A DNA stretch of 64,000 nt, from the NCBI RefSeq assembly GCF_001681715.1, contig NZ_LNWY01000016.1:1-64000 (forward strand), in the 5' to 3' direction. Of the stretch, positions 36,306 through 46,920 are shown one piece after another. Source of the DNA: Tritonibacter mobilis (GTDB lineage Bacteria; Pseudomonadota; Alphaproteobacteria; Rhodobacterales; Rhodobacteraceae). Below the pieces are notes generated by a model. That model had not been told where the DNA came from. It searched no databases and saw only the letters and a program-made list of their open reading frames with translations. The translations under genes and the position numbers were made by a program. Positions within the stretch are counted from its first letter, which is position 1. Every line of letters starts with the position of its first letter.

Positions 36306-36570
36306 CCGCTTTCCTTTTGTCGAGCCCCTCGGGGCCAAAAACGGACAGGACGTTCAGAAGCGTCCAGCCTGCGCGTTGCAGACGGGCGGCCACCTCATCG
36401 CGGGCGGCGGATTTGGAGCAGGCCCCAGAGAGTTCCATCACACCGTAATGGAGCTTGAGCGGCTGGTCCTGTTTTGCCTTGTAATCGGCATAGCACCCAG
36501 CCGCATGCGCGGGCTGCGCGAGGGCTGCGAGGAGCAGCAGAAGGGCGGGGATTTTGCGAATGTGTGTCAT
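36277..36570 (-). CDS. Small secreted protein, 97 aa, conserved in Rhodobacterales
   Basis: The start at 36570 gives MTHIRKIPALLLLLAALAQPAHA, a clean signal peptide with an AHA-type cleavage site. The mature 74 residues contain two Cys (AGCYADYKAKQD and SGACSKSAA), possibly a disulfide, and the block GWTLLNVLSVFGPEGL. I know of homologues in this order but no function. Its end overlaps the membrane regulator gene by 29 bp, so the two are co-transcribed and might act together in the periplasm. Confidence 0.8.
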   Translation of the reverse strand: MTHIRKIPALLLLLAALAQPAHAAGCYADYKAKQDQPLKLHYGVMELSGACSKSAARDEVAARLQRAGWTLLNVLSVFGPEGLDKRKADAGSNFLRF

Positions 36571-36737
36571 GTCATCATCATGCAGCCGGGGTCGCTGATA
36601 TTCAATGACAACAGGGTGTTGCGGCGCTGATATTTGATAACAAGCGGGCGTTATTGCCTGTCTGAAGCGCTCGGGGCGAGGCTTGGAGCATCCGGTTGAT
36701 TGCCAACCGCCACATGCATCCACATAGGAAAAACGAT

Positions 36738-37205
36738 ATGACCCGCCTCGCGTCTTCTTCCCGTAATCTCCACCGTAAATTCATTGCCGCCGTGATTGCC
36801 ACGGCCATGGCGATCACTGGATTCTCTGCCGCGCCAGCCCGCGCCGACAGTGATGATATTGCCAAGTTCATCGCAGGGGCTGCGATTCTCGGCATCATTG
36901 GCGCTGCGATCAATGACAGCAAGAAAGACCGCCGCCGCCCGCCCCATGTTGACCCGACACCACGTCCAAAGCCGTTGCCGCCGCGCGTGCGTCGCTATGA
37001 CCTGCCAGCGCAATGTCTGACCAGCATCCGGGTGCGCGGTAAGGACCGCAACCTCCTCGGCATGCGCTGCCTGCGTCGCAACTACGACTATGTGCGCGAG
37101 CTGCCGAACCGCTGCTATGCGGAGTTCGACAACCGCAACCAGAGCCGCCGTGGCTACCGTCCGGGCTGCCTGCGCAAACACGGATACCGTCTGGTGCGCC
37201 GATAA
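36738..37205 (+). CDS. Secreted or periplasmic basic protein of unknown function
   Basis: The start at 36738 ([12 protein letters not shown]) is followed by a signal peptide ending near SAAPARA. A short Gly/Ala/Ile-rich segment ([17 protein letters not shown]) comes next, then a Pro-rich basic linker and a C-terminal domain with four Cys ([30 protein letters not shown]) that could form two disulfides. The protein is strongly basic. It is divergent from the small secreted gene; the 167 bp between carry both promoters. A strong terminator follows at 37238. Confidence 0.8.
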   Translation: MTRLASSSRNLHRKFIAAVIATAMAITGFSAAPARADSDDIAKFIAGAAILGIIGAAINDSKKDRRRPPHVDPTPRPKPLPPRVRRYDLPAQCLTSIRVRGKDRNLLGMRCLRRNYDYVRELPNRCYAEFDNRNQSRRGYRPGCLRKHGYRLVRR

Positions 37206-37237
37206 GCGCCAGTGGTGAGGTTCGAGAGCAGTCAACT

Positions 37238-37262
37238 GGGGCGCATCCTGCGCCCCTTTTTT
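37238..37262 (+). terminator. Rho-independent terminator
   Basis: A perfect 8-bp GC stem (37238-37245 with 37249-37256), a TCC loop and six T (37257-37262) end the transcript of the secreted basic protein. Confidence 0.9.
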
Positions 37263-37300
37263 GTGCCGAAACCCTTGCGCGGCACGGTGAAACGGGGGCA

Positions 37301-37927
37301 GTGAAGGGCATGGATACTCCGGATTTATCATTAGAGCAGGTCGCCTTGTCGCGCGGCTATACGCGGATTGCAGGTGTCGATGAGGTCGGGCGTGGCCCAT
37401 TGGCGGGGCCAGTGACGGCGGCGGCTGTGGTGCTGGACCTTGCGGCGCTGCCAGAGGGGCTCAACGATTCCAAGAAGCTGACGCCCCGCAGGCGTGCAGC
37501 ACTTGAACCAGAAATCATGGCGCGGGCGAGTTACGCGGTGGCGCATGCCTCGGTGGAAGAGATCGATCACCACAATATCTTGCGTGCGTCGCATCTGGCG
37601 ATGGAACGCGCGGTGGCCGCCCTCGATCCACAGCCGGATTACCTGTTGATCGACGGAAATCTGATCCCGCGCAATTTGCGCATTCCGGCCGAAGCGGTGG
37701 TCAAAGGGGACGGTCGATCCTTGTCAATTGCTGCGGCGTCAATTCTGGCCAAAGAAGCACGCGATCGCATCATGGTGGATTTAGCGCAACAGTTTCCGGG
37801 ATATGGTTGGGAGCGAAATGCGGGCTATCCGTCGAAACAACACCGCGAGGCGCTCATAAAAATAGGGGTTACCCCTCACCATAGAAGGTCGTTTAAGCCG
37901 GTCCACAATATCTTGTATCAAGAGTGA
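37301..37927 (+). CDS. rnhB: Ribonuclease HII
   Basis: RNase HII removes ribonucleotides from DNA. The blocks [17 protein letters not shown] (first catalytic Asp-Glu), [19 protein letters not shown] and [21 protein letters not shown] contain the DEDD active-site residues. The GTG at 37301 follows GGGGG by a few bases; an inner ATG at 37310 is possible. The length is 208 residues. It lies just ahead of ccrM, an order that is common in Alphaproteobacteria. Confidence 0.96.
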   Translation: MKGMDTPDLSLEQVALSRGYTRIAGVDEVGRGPLAGPVTAAAVVLDLAALPEGLNDSKKLTPRRRAALEPEIMARASYAVAHASVEEIDHHNILRASHLAMERAVAALDPQPDYLLIDGNLIPRNLRIPAEAVVKGDGRSLSIAAASILAKEARDRIMVDLAQQFPGYGWERNAGYPSKQHREALIKIGVTPHHRRSFKPVHNILYQE

Positions 37928-37940
37928 ACCGTAGTCCGCT

Positions 37941-39142
<1,202 letters not shown>

Positions 39143-39219
39143 TCGGCACTTTAGCCAAATTCCGAATTTATTCGAACGCCGACAGTGCGCTGCCTCAGGG
39201 TTCAGCGCGCTGCACCTTG

Positions 39220-39244
39220 CCCCGCCGATTTGGCGGGGTTTTTT
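39220..39244 (+). terminator. Rho-independent terminator of ccrM
   Basis: A perfect 7-bp stem (39220-39226 with 39232-39238), a GATTT loop and six T (39239-39244) follow the ccrM stop by about 80 bp. Confidence 0.92.
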
Positions 39245-39341
39245 GCATGTTTTGCGACAATTGGCGCGTGTAACCTGCCCGCCATATCCCTATTTAGGGG
39301 CAAGCCGTTTCATACAATAAAAACCCCCAAGGGAGGGCCGG

Positions 39342-40736
39342 ATGGCTGAAGCCACCACCACCGCACCCGTTGCTTCTGCGCGCGCATCCAGTGATCCGAT
39401 ATTGCAAGATGACGCGCTGGAGACAAAACACATCCGCGAGGCGCTGGAGGAACACAAAAGGCGCGGCGTGGAGATGGCGGTTCTGGCGCGCTGGATCATT
39501 ATGCCCATCGTCGCGGTCTTTCTGTTTTCGGTCTATCCGCATCCCTCGCAGCTTTATTATGTCGCGCTTCTCGGGGTGCTGTGCATCAACGGGTTTTTTA
39601 TCCGCCGATTTGCGCGGGTGGGGCGGTCGAATGCGGAGGTCGGGTTGATCATGTTCGACCTTGTGCTGATGACATTCGGCATGGTGTTTCCCAATCCCTT
39701 CAGCCCCAACGAAATGCCGGTTCCGATCCTCTATCAGTATGATAACTTTATGTATTTCTTTATCATTCTGGCAGCGGGCACATTGGCCTATAGCTGGCGC
39801 ACGGTGCTGGGGATGGGGATTTGGGCCAGTGTGATCTGGCTCGGCGGATCAGGGCTGATGTGGCTGTTTGGCACCCCAAATGAAGAGATCGCGCAGCGTC
39901 TTTCGGTGGCGCTGGCGGAGTGGCCGGAGTTGCTTGAGCTTTATGATCCCAATGACGTCGGGTTTAAGTTCCGCATCCAAGAAGCGATGGTGTTCTTGAT
40001 GGTGGCGGCGATCCTTGCCCAGTCTACCCGGCGGTTTTATCTGATGCTGGATCAAAACGCCGATCTGGCGCGGGAACGGGCCAATCTGTCGCGGTATTTC
40101 TCGCCCAATGTCGTGGAGCAGCTGTCGCAAAATGACGACGCATTGAGCCAGGTGCGGACCTCGCGCATTGCGGTGCTGTTTATCGATATTATCGGCTTTA
40201 CCCGACTGGCAGAGCAGAAAGACGCGGTCGAGGTGATTGAACTGTTGCGTGGGTTTCACGGGCGTATGGAGCAGGAGGTGTTTCGCCACGGCGGCACGTT
40301 GGACAAATATCTGGGCGATGGCTTGATGGCGACCTTTGGCACGCCTGTTGTCGGAGAGCGGGATGCCTCGGACGCGCTGGCCTGCGCGCGGGCGATGTGT
40401 GTGGTGCTGGATCAGTGGAATGCGGAACGTCGCCAAGCGGGCGAGCCGGAGATCCACGCCGGGATTGGCATTCATTTTGGTGAGGCAGTTCAAGGCGATA
40501 TCGGTGCAAACCGGCTGGAATATGCGGTGATCGGCACGGCGGTGAACATCGCCTCCAGACTGGAGGCAATGACCCGTGTGATGCAGGCACGGATCGTGAT
40601 GAGCGACGCGCTGTGCAGGCAAGTGCATCAGGAGGGCGGCGCTGAGGCGCTGGTCCAGGGCTTTACCCGCGCGGATGAGCAAAGCATTCGCGGCCTGCAG
40701 GAACCGATGACGGTCTGGGCCTTGCGCGCGCTTTGA
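39342..40736 (+). CDS. Membrane-bound class III adenylate/guanylate cyclase
   Basis: The N-terminal half has about six hydrophobic segments (residues 45-230), then a short linker (LSRYFSPNVVEQLSQN) and a class III cyclase domain. Catalytic features are IAVLFIDIIGFTRL (metal Asp), LDKYLGDGLMATFG (Lys and Asp) and VIGTAVNIASRLEA. The protein is an inner-membrane cyclase with a cytoplasmic output. GGGAGG at 39330-39335 precedes the ATG. It is one of two class III cyclases within 8 kb. The globin-coupled receptor gene follows after 61 bp. Confidence 0.94.
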   Translation: MAEATTTAPVASARASSDPILQDDALETKHIREALEEHKRRGVEMAVLARWIIMPIVAVFLFSVYPHPSQLYYVALLGVLCINGFFIRRFARVGRSNAEVGLIMFDLVLMTFGMVFPNPFSPNEMPVPILYQYDNFMYFFIILAAGTLAYSWRTVLGMGIWASVIWLGGSGLMWLFGTPNEEIAQRLSVALAEWPELLELYDPNDVGFKFRIQEAMVFLMVAAILAQSTRRFYLMLDQNADLARERANLSRYFSPNVVEQLSQNDDALSQVRTSRIAVLFIDIIGFTRLAEQKDAVEVIELLRGFHGRMEQEVFRHGGTLDKYLGDGLMATFGTPVVGERDASDALACARAMCVVLDQWNAERRQAGEPEIHAGIGIHFGEAVQGDIGANRLEYAVIGTAVNIASRLEAMTRVMQARIVMSDALCRQVHQEGGAEALVQGFTRADEQSIRGLQEPMTVWALRAL

Positions 40737-40797
40737 TAAGCTATTCCTTAAGGGTCTGAGGCTATGGTCGCGACAGCATCTTTAAAAGGCTATTGTA

Positions 40798-42264
40798 ATG
40801 TCGCAGACCCATCGGGACGAACTCTTCGTCTGGTTCGGACTGGGCGAGGAAGCTCGCTCTACCATTGTCGACATGGCGTCCCTCGTGGAGCGCCATATCG
40901 ATCAAGTGCTTGATGAGTTCTATGAGCTGTGCCTCGCGCGCGCGGAAACCAAAGGGTATTTTCCCACCGAACACATTGTTGCCCATGCCAAGGCGGCGCA
41001 ACGCGCCCATTGGATAAAGCTGTTTTCCGGTCGGTTTGACGAAAGCTATATGGCCTCCGCCGATAAGGTCGGGCGGGTGCATTTTGAGGTCGATCTGCCG
41101 TTTCACCTGTTTCTCGGGGGCTATGCCACCGTGGGGGACCGCATTCTGGATGTGGTGCAGTCGCAGAAAAACGGCTGGCGCGGTGCAAAGGCGCGCAACA
41201 GTCAGGCCCGCGTGTTGCAGCGGCTGATCCTGTTTGATTGCGAACGGGTGATTGCGGGTTTTATCAATGCGCAGATGCAGGAGCGTGAAAAGGCGCTCAC
41301 GATCATGACGCAGGGCATTCAGCGGCTTGAGACAGGCGATTTGACCACTCAGATGCCGGGCGTCGAAGAGAACGGGCTGCCGGAGCGGTTCGACAATGTG
41401 CGCCTGTCCTATAACCACCTCTTGGATCATTGGTCGGGGATCTTGTCCGACGCAACCCGGCGGGCACATTCGGTGGATGCCAAGATGGCAGAAACCGCGC
41501 AGATGACCCGTGATATGGCGCATCGCTCTGGCGAGCAGGCCAGCACCTTTAATGAGACCGTGACCTCTGTGAATAGTGTGACCAGCAGCACCCGGCTGAC
41601 CAGCGAGAAGGTCGCGGATGCGGCCAAACAGATCGAGGCCAACCGCGTGGTGGCGGAAGAAGGCGGCGCGGTGGTTCGGGATGCGATCCTTGCGGTCGAA
41701 CGGATCGAGCAATCCTCCAGCCAGATCAACAAGATCGTCGATGTGATCGACGAGATCAGCTTTCAAACCACATTGCTTGCGCTCAATGCGGGCGTCGAGG
41801 CTGCGCGCGCGGGCGAAGCGGGCAGGGGCTTTGCGGTGGTCGCATCAGAGGTGCGCGCGCTTGCCAGCCGGGCCACGGATGCGGCGGATGACATTAAGAA
41901 GCTGATTGCCGGCAGTTCCGATCAGGTGCGGGAAGGGTGCGAGCTGGTGCATCAGACCGGCGAGCGGCTCAATAGTATCTGCGCGAGCGCGGACAGTGTC
42001 GCGCGGATCATGCAAGAGGTCGATGGCGTGATTTTTGAACAATCCGGCCAGCTTGAAAACATCAGCGAGCGGATGGAGCGGCTGGACCAATATATTCAAA
42101 ATAGCGCCGGGCAGGCAGGCACGGTGTCCAGCACCACCGATGCATTGGCGCAGGATTCGGCGGCACTGAAGGCCAGCATGGATGGGTTCAGGACGCGCAG
42201 CAATATCGCGTTGCGCGAGGCGACGCAGGATCAGGAGTATGAGCGTCTGGCCAACCGGCGCTAA
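40798..42264 (+). CDS. Globin-coupled methyl-accepting chemotaxis protein
   Basis: Residues about 5-165 are a protoglobin-type sensor; the haem-ligand His is likely in GRVHFEVDLPFHLFLGG. The C-terminal half is a methyl-accepting signalling domain with the conserved hairpin tip DEISFQTTLLALNAGVEAARAG. There is no membrane segment, so it is a soluble oxygen (or NO/CO) receptor like HemAT. Length is 488 residues. It lies next to alkB, an oxygen-dependent enzyme, on the other strand. No chemotaxis genes are within the window. Confidence 0.92.
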   Translation: MSQTHRDELFVWFGLGEEARSTIVDMASLVERHIDQVLDEFYELCLARAETKGYFPTEHIVAHAKAAQRAHWIKLFSGRFDESYMASADKVGRVHFEVDLPFHLFLGGYATVGDRILDVVQSQKNGWRGAKARNSQARVLQRLILFDCERVIAGFINAQMQEREKALTIMTQGIQRLETGDLTTQMPGVEENGLPERFDNVRLSYNHLLDHWSGILSDATRRAHSVDAKMAETAQMTRDMAHRSGEQASTFNETVTSVNSVTSSTRLTSEKVADAAKQIEANRVVAEEGGAVVRDAILAVERIEQSSSQINKIVDVIDEISFQTTLLALNAGVEAARAGEAGRGFAVVASEVRALASRATDAADDIKKLIAGSSDQVREGCELVHQTGERLNSICASADSVARIMQEVDGVIFEQSGQLENISERMERLDQYIQNSAGQAGTVSSTTDALAQDSAALKASMDGFRTRSNIALREATQDQEYERLANRR

Positions 42265-42296
42265 GGGCTGGACAGACCTTAGCGCGGCATCCGATG

Positions 42297-43439
42297 CTAT
42301 CGCGGCATCGGGTTTTGGTGCCGGTTATAAGGTTTCCAGTCGGTGATCTCCGGGTAGTACTGCTTGCGCCAGCGCCGGACCTTTGGGTTCATCATGCGCC
42401 GCCACAGGGGCGGGATCATCGCCGCAATGGACATCACCGGATAGCCGTAGGGCAGTTGCGGGGCGTCCGTCTCGGAATAGTTCTGCAACAGCGGAAACCG
42501 CCGGTCGGGTTTATAGTGATGATCCGAATGGCGCTGCAGATTGATCAGCAGCCAGTTTGAGGCCTTATGCGCGGCGTTCCATGAGTGATGCGGCTTGACG
42601 TGTTCATATTTGCCGTCGCCCAGATGTTTGCGCGTAAGCCCATAGTGTTCGATGTAATTGACCAGTTCCAACTGCCAGATCGCAACGCCGGCCTGCACCA
42701 AAAACAGCAATACGCCGGACACACCGCCAATCAGGAACGCCAAGAGCAGCATCACCGCCTGCAGCGCCCAGTAGCGCAGAAACGGGTTGCTGCGGTGATA
42801 CCAAGGCAGACCCTTGCGCATCAGGCGATCCGCCTCGGCGCGAAAGGCCGAATGCCAGCATTGCCAAAGCACCCTTGGGTAAAAGCGGTGAAACCCCTCG
42901 TTATAGCGCGCTGTCACCGGGTCACGGGGGGTGGCAACATAGCGGTGATGCACCAGCAGATGTTCCGAGCGAAAATGCGAGTAAAGCACCATGGCCAGGA
43001 GGATATCTGCCATCCAGCGCTCAAACCGGTTGGTCTGATGCATCAGCTCATGGCTGTAGTTGATGCCGATGGTGCCCGACACCACCCCCATGCCAAAGAA
43101 CACGCCCACTTTTTCAATGCTTCTGAGGTGGTCCGCGTCGCTCACATAGGCGATGAGGCCAAAGAGGCAGAGCACCTGCAAGGGCACCCAAGCGGTGGTG
43201 AGGCGAATGTACCATTTGAGGTCAGCCTCGGACGATTGCGGGTCGGCGTTCGCAAGCTCCAGCCCCAGAACCCCGTCGAGCGCTGCAAAGAGGTACCACG
43301 TGGCGAGTGGCGGGATCAGCACCCACCAGCTGCCATAGACGGCCCCGATCCAGACCATCGGCAGCAGTGCCAGCGAGAGCCAGAATGGCAGCGCGCGACG
43401 CCAATCGCGCAACTGGGCGGCCGGAATGAACTGGGTCAT
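42297..43439 (-). CDS. alkB: Alkane 1-monooxygenase AlkB
   Basis: AlkB hydroxylates the terminal carbon of medium-chain alkanes in the inner membrane, with two irons. The His boxes are present in order: NYSHELMHQ, SEHLLVHHRYVATPRDP, NYIEHYGL and LQRHSDHHYKPDRRF. Six hydrophobic segments surround them. I start at 43439 (MTQFIPAAQL) with GGAG 8 nt ahead; a GTG at 43451 adds four residues. Length is 380 residues. No rubredoxin or rubredoxin reductase gene is adjacent, so electron donors must be encoded elsewhere. It lies behind mutY on the same strand. Confidence 0.95.
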   Translation of the reverse strand: MTQFIPAAQLRDWRRALPFWLSLALLPMVWIGAVYGSWWVLIPPLATWYLFAALDGVLGLELANADPQSSEADLKWYIRLTTAWVPLQVLCLFGLIAYVSDADHLRSIEKVGVFFGMGVVSGTIGINYSHELMHQTNRFERWMADILLAMVLYSHFRSEHLLVHHRYVATPRDPVTARYNEGFHRFYPRVLWQCWHSAFRAEADRLMRKGLPWYHRSNPFLRYWALQAVMLLLAFLIGGVSGVLLFLVQAGVAIWQLELVNYIEHYGLTRKHLGDGKYEHVKPHHSWNAAHKASNWLLINLQRHSDHHYKPDRRFPLLQNYSETDAPQLPYGYPVMSIAAMIPPLWRRMMNPKVRRWRKQYYPEITDWKPYNRHQNPMPR

Positions 43440-43519
43440 ATGTTTCTCCACAGAGCAGGCGCGTCTGACTGAGGAGCTTAATGCTGTTGTGACTGTAGCC
43501 CAAGAGGGAAGTCGTTGAT

Positions 43520-44581
43520 TTAACGGTGCAGTAGATCAAAGGCTTTGCGCATGACCGTTGGCAGGTCCGAGGGGCGAAAGTCATGGCGTTTGATGATTTC
43601 CTGCCCGTCAGAGAGGTTGAAACCCGCGGGCAGCTCCGCCATGCGCACCTGCAAGATCAGGTGGAAATGGGTGAAGGTATGACGCACCTCTGCGCCAAGA
43701 TCCTGCCAGTTGGCCTCAAAGGGCGGTGCCTCGGTGGGGGCCTCGTTCCAGTCTGAGCCGGGCCAGCCGAGCATACCGCCCAACAGCCCCTTATCGGGGC
43801 GCCGCTCCATCAGCCAGTCGCCCTCGTGGTTGCGGGCGATATAGACAAAGCCATGCCGGGTCGGTTTGGGCTTCTTTGGGGTTTTCTTGGGCAGCTCGGC
43901 GGCGGTGCCATTGAGGCGGGCGCGGCAGGGCGTGCGCCACGGACAGATGCCGCAGGCGGGGGATTTGGGGGTGCAGATGGTGGCACCGAGGTCCATCACC
44001 GCCTGCGCATAATCACCGGGGCGCAGGGCGGGGGTCAGATGGGCGGCGTGGTCCTTGAGCACAGGTTTGACACCGGGAAGGGGGGCGTGTTCGTCGTGAA
44101 GCCGCGCCATCACCCGTTCGACATTGCCATCCAGCACGGTCTCGGGACGGTCAAAGGCAATGGCCGAGATCGCCGCCGCTGTATATGGCCCGATACCGGG
44201 GAGCGCGATCAGCCCCTCATAGGTGTCTGGAAACACGCCGCTCAGGTCATCGGCCACCACGCGGGCACATTTCAGCAAATTGCGGGCGCGGGCGTAATAT
44301 CCAAGCCCGGCCCATTCAGCCATAACATCGGCGTCGGCAGCGGCGGCGAGGTCGCTCACCGTGGGCCAGCGCCGGGTGAAGCGTTCAAAATAGTCTTTGA
44401 CGGCGGCCACGGTGGTTTGTTGCAGCATCACCTCGCTGAGCCAGATCCGGTAGGGATCGGGCCGCACGCCAGCGGCGCGCGCCTCTGGACCAACGCGCCA
44501 TGGCATTTGGCGGGCGTGTCTGTCATACCATTCCAGCAGATCCTGGCTGAGTATCTCGGGATACACGGCGTGGTCACGCAT
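43520..44581 (-). CDS. mutY: A/G-specific adenine glycosylase MutY
   Basis: MutY removes adenine mispaired with 8-oxoguanine. The helix-hairpin-helix (LPGIGPYTAAAISAIAFD) ends in the catalytic Asp, the Glu of the active site lies in WLSEVMLQQTT, and the [4Fe-4S] ligands are in CTPKSPACGICPWRTPC. A Nudix-like C-terminal domain recognises 8-oxoG. Length is 353 residues. It is divergent from the DUF721 gene, 84 bp away. Confidence 0.97.
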   Translation of the reverse strand: MRDHAVYPEILSQDLLEWYDRHARQMPWRVGPEARAAGVRPDPYRIWLSEVMLQQTTVAAVKDYFERFTRRWPTVSDLAAAADADVMAEWAGLGYYARARNLLKCARVVADDLSGVFPDTYEGLIALPGIGPYTAAAISAIAFDRPETVLDGNVERVMARLHDEHAPLPGVKPVLKDHAAHLTPALRPGDYAQAVMDLGATICTPKSPACGICPWRTPCRARLNGTAAELPKKTPKKPKPTRHGFVYIARNHEGDWLMERRPDKGLLGGMLGWPGSDWNEAPTEAPPFEANWQDLGAEVRHTFTHFHLILQVRMAELPAGFNLSDGQEIIKRHDFRPSDLPTVMRKAFDLLHR

Positions 44582-44665
44582 TCTTTATCCTTTGCCCTAT
44601 GGTTTGGCTGGTCTCTTGCTTCCGGCCCTTTACAATAGGGCGAACACACACGCAAAACCACCGGC

Positions 44666-45193
44666 ATGGCATATAGGCATTCTTCCACACGCGGTTTTAA
44701 ACGCACAGGCTCGTTGCTGAACGACCAGATCCGTAAGGCGGGCGAAAGCCGTGGCTTTGCGGTGTCGCGGCTGCTCACCCATTGGGAAGAGATCGTCGGC
44801 CCGGAGCTGGCGGCGATGGCGCGGCCCGTCAAGGTCGGCTATGGGCGCGGCGGCTTTGGCGCGACGCTGACGGTGCTGACCACCGGTGCGATGGCCCCGA
44901 TGCTGGAGATGCAGAAGGCAGCCCTGCGTGAGAAAGTGAACGCAGTTTACGGATATAACGCGATCTCCAAACTGCATATCACGCAGACCGCACCCATTGG
45001 TTTTGCGGATGGCCAGGTTGATTTTCGCTATGCGCCCAAGGTGCGCAAGGCGGCGGAACCCGCGCCGGAGGATGTGGCATCCGCCAAGGAGACAGCCACC
45101 GGCGTTGAGAATGACGAATTGCGCGCAGCACTCGAGCGGCTTGGGCGCAATGTACTGACACGACAAAAATCATTGAGAAAGGGGTATAAATGA
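44666..45193 (+). CDS. DUF721 (DciA-like) protein
   Basis: The N-terminal 100 residues match DUF721, the fold shared with DciA, which helps load the replicative helicase in bacteria without DnaC. The typical part is LLTHWEEIVGPELAAMARPVKV. The C-terminal half is Ala/Glu-rich and disordered. Whether this copy acts in helicase loading is not known. Its stop overlaps the start of the DsbA-like gene (ATGA). Confidence 0.88.
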   Translation: MAYRHSSTRGFKRTGSLLNDQIRKAGESRGFAVSRLLTHWEEIVGPELAAMARPVKVGYGRGGFGATLTVLTTGAMAPMLEMQKAALREKVNAVYGYNAISKLHITQTAPIGFADGQVDFRYAPKVRKAAEPAPEDVASAKETATGVENDELRAALERLGRNVLTRQKSLRKGYK

Positions 45194-45882
45194 CCCGCAT
45201 CATGACAGGTATCTGCGCGGCTGTTGCCGTGGCAGCGGGCGTATATGCGATCGACAACTTCACAGGCCGTCAGGGTGACACCAGCCTGCTGGACATTCAG
45301 TTGATCGGAAGCGCAAGCGCACAGGAAAGCGCCGAGGCCGCAGAGGTCGATACCTCCACGATCATCGAGATGGTGCAAGGGGCCGAGGATGCGCCGGTCA
45401 CTTTGATCGAATACGCGTCTTATACCTGCCCGCATTGCGCGAACTTCCATGAAGGTGCCTATAAGAAGCTGAAGGCAGAATATATCGACACCGGCAAAGT
45501 GAAGTTCATCTACCGCGAGGTCTATTTCGACCGCTTTGGTCTGTGGGCGTCGATGGTGGCGCGCTGTGGCGGTGAAGAGAAATTCTTTGGCATCACCGAT
45601 CTGATCTTTAAGCAGCAGTCCGAGTGGACCCGCGCAGGCGGTCCCGCCGAGATGGTGGACGCGCTGAAGAAAATCGGTCGTGTGGCCGGGATCGACAACG
45701 AGCAGTTGGAAGCCTGCATGCAGGATGCCACCAAAGCGCAGACGCTGGTGACTTGGTATCAGGAAAACGCCACCAAGGATGAGGTGGAATCGACCCCGTC
45801 GTTCATCCTGAATGGCACCAAGGTTTCAAACCAGCCGTATGAAGATCTAAAAGCCCTGATCGACGCAGAGCTTGAAGAATAA
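45190..45882 (+). CDS. DsbA-family periplasmic thioredoxin-like oxidoreductase
   Basis: A signal or anchor segment (residues 5-22) precedes a DsbA-type domain. The redox motif is CPHC in YASYTCPHCANFH, and the cis-proline is in VESTPSFILNG. The length is 230 residues. Such proteins form or reshuffle disulfides in secreted proteins. Coupling to the DUF721 gene by an ATGA overlap, with mutY divergent, is conserved in many Rhodobacterales as far as I recall. Confidence 0.92.
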   Translation: MTRIMTGICAAVAVAAGVYAIDNFTGRQGDTSLLDIQLIGSASAQESAEAAEVDTSTIIEMVQGAEDAPVTLIEYASYTCPHCANFHEGAYKKLKAEYIDTGKVKFIYREVYFDRFGLWASMVARCGGEEKFFGITDLIFKQQSEWTRAGGPAEMVDALKKIGRVAGIDNEQLEACMQDATKAQTLVTWYQENATKDEVESTPSFILNGTKVSNQPYEDLKALIDAELEE

Positions 45883-45918
45883 GCCCCCGCGTCAGTGACG
45901 TTTAAACGCGCCGCTTCC

Positions 45919-46920
45919 TTATGCAGGGGGCGGCGCGATGTCTTTGAGGCGGGCGAGAAATGCCTCATGTTGCGACACCTGCAAGCGCACGGGCAGGGTG
46001 ATGACCTTGTGGCGAAAGCTGAGCGGCAGGCGCACCGCATCCTTTTCGGTGGTCACAAGCTGCGCCCCCAAGAGCCGGGATTCCTGTTCCAGCCGGGTGA
46101 GGAGTGCAGGCGCGAGCGATTGGTGATCTTCCAGCGCTTCGGCGCGGCGGATGTCAGCGCCAAGACCACGCAGGGTGGCAAAGAATTTCTCCGGATGACC
46201 GATACCGGCAAAGGCCAGAACCTTGGTGCCCTGCCATGGCATGCCGGTGGGCAGCGGGGCCACATGGCCGGTCAAGTGAGGGATCGTGATCTGCGGCCCC
46301 CATGTGGATTGAAACGCGTCCTGCGCGGCCTCATCGCCCAGCGACAGCACCAGATCGGCGCGGCTGAGGCCGGTGTCGACGGGTTCGCGCAACGGCCCGG
46401 CGGGCAGGCAGCGGCCATTGCCAAAGCCACGTTTGGCGTCCACCACGATGATAGAGAAATCCTTGGCCACCGAAGGGTTCTGAAACCCGTCGTCCATCAA
46501 AATAACGCTGGCCCCGGCTGCGGCGGCCTGCGTAACCCCCTTGCCACGATCCTTGGCGACCCAGACCTCGCCAAAGGCGGCCATCAGCAGAGGCTCATCG
46601 CCGACGTCCTGGGCGCTGTGGCTGCGCGGGTCGACCTGAACCGGGCCCTGAAGCTGACCACCGTAGCCGCGTGACACCACATGCACCCGGTGCCCGGCTG
46701 CGCCCAGTTGTTCCATCAGCCAGATCACGGTGGGGGTTTTGCCGGTGCCACCTGCGTTGAGGTTGCCGACACAGATCACCGGCACCGATGCTTTGACTGG
46801 GGTGCCCTTTTTCAGCCGTGCAGCCGTGCCACGGGCATAGAGCGCGCCGAGCGGCGACAGCAGGCAGGCGCGCAGATCAAAGGCGGCGGGAGGTTTGTTC
46901 CAGAACTCAGGCGGGCGCAT
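45919..46920 (-). CDS. lpxK: Tetraacyldisaccharide 4'-kinase LpxK
   Basis: LpxK phosphorylates the lipid A precursor at the inner membrane. The P-loop is [17 protein letters not shown] (about residues 52-68), followed by VSRGYGG and the DDGFQNPS block with catalytic Asp. An N-terminal hydrophobic segment anchors it. The ATG lies 14 bp inside the end of waaA, making it the last gene of the pmbA-cysQ-waaA-lpxK operon. Length is 333 residues. Confidence 0.96.
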   Translation of the reverse strand: MRPPEFWNKPPAAFDLRACLLSPLGALYARGTAARLKKGTPVKASVPVICVGNLNAGGTGKTPTVIWLMEQLGAAGHRVHVVSRGYGGQLQGPVQVDPRSHSAQDVGDEPLLMAAFGEVWVAKDRGKGVTQAAAAGASVILMDDGFQNPSVAKDFSIIVVDAKRGFGNGRCLPAGPLREPVDTGLSRADLVLSLGDEAAQDAFQSTWGPQITIPHLTGHVAPLPTGMPWQGTKVLAFAGIGHPEKFFATLRGLGADIRRAEALEDHQSLAPALLTRLEQESRLLGAQLVTTEKDAVRLPLSFRHKVITLPVRLQVSQHEAFLARLKDIAPPPA

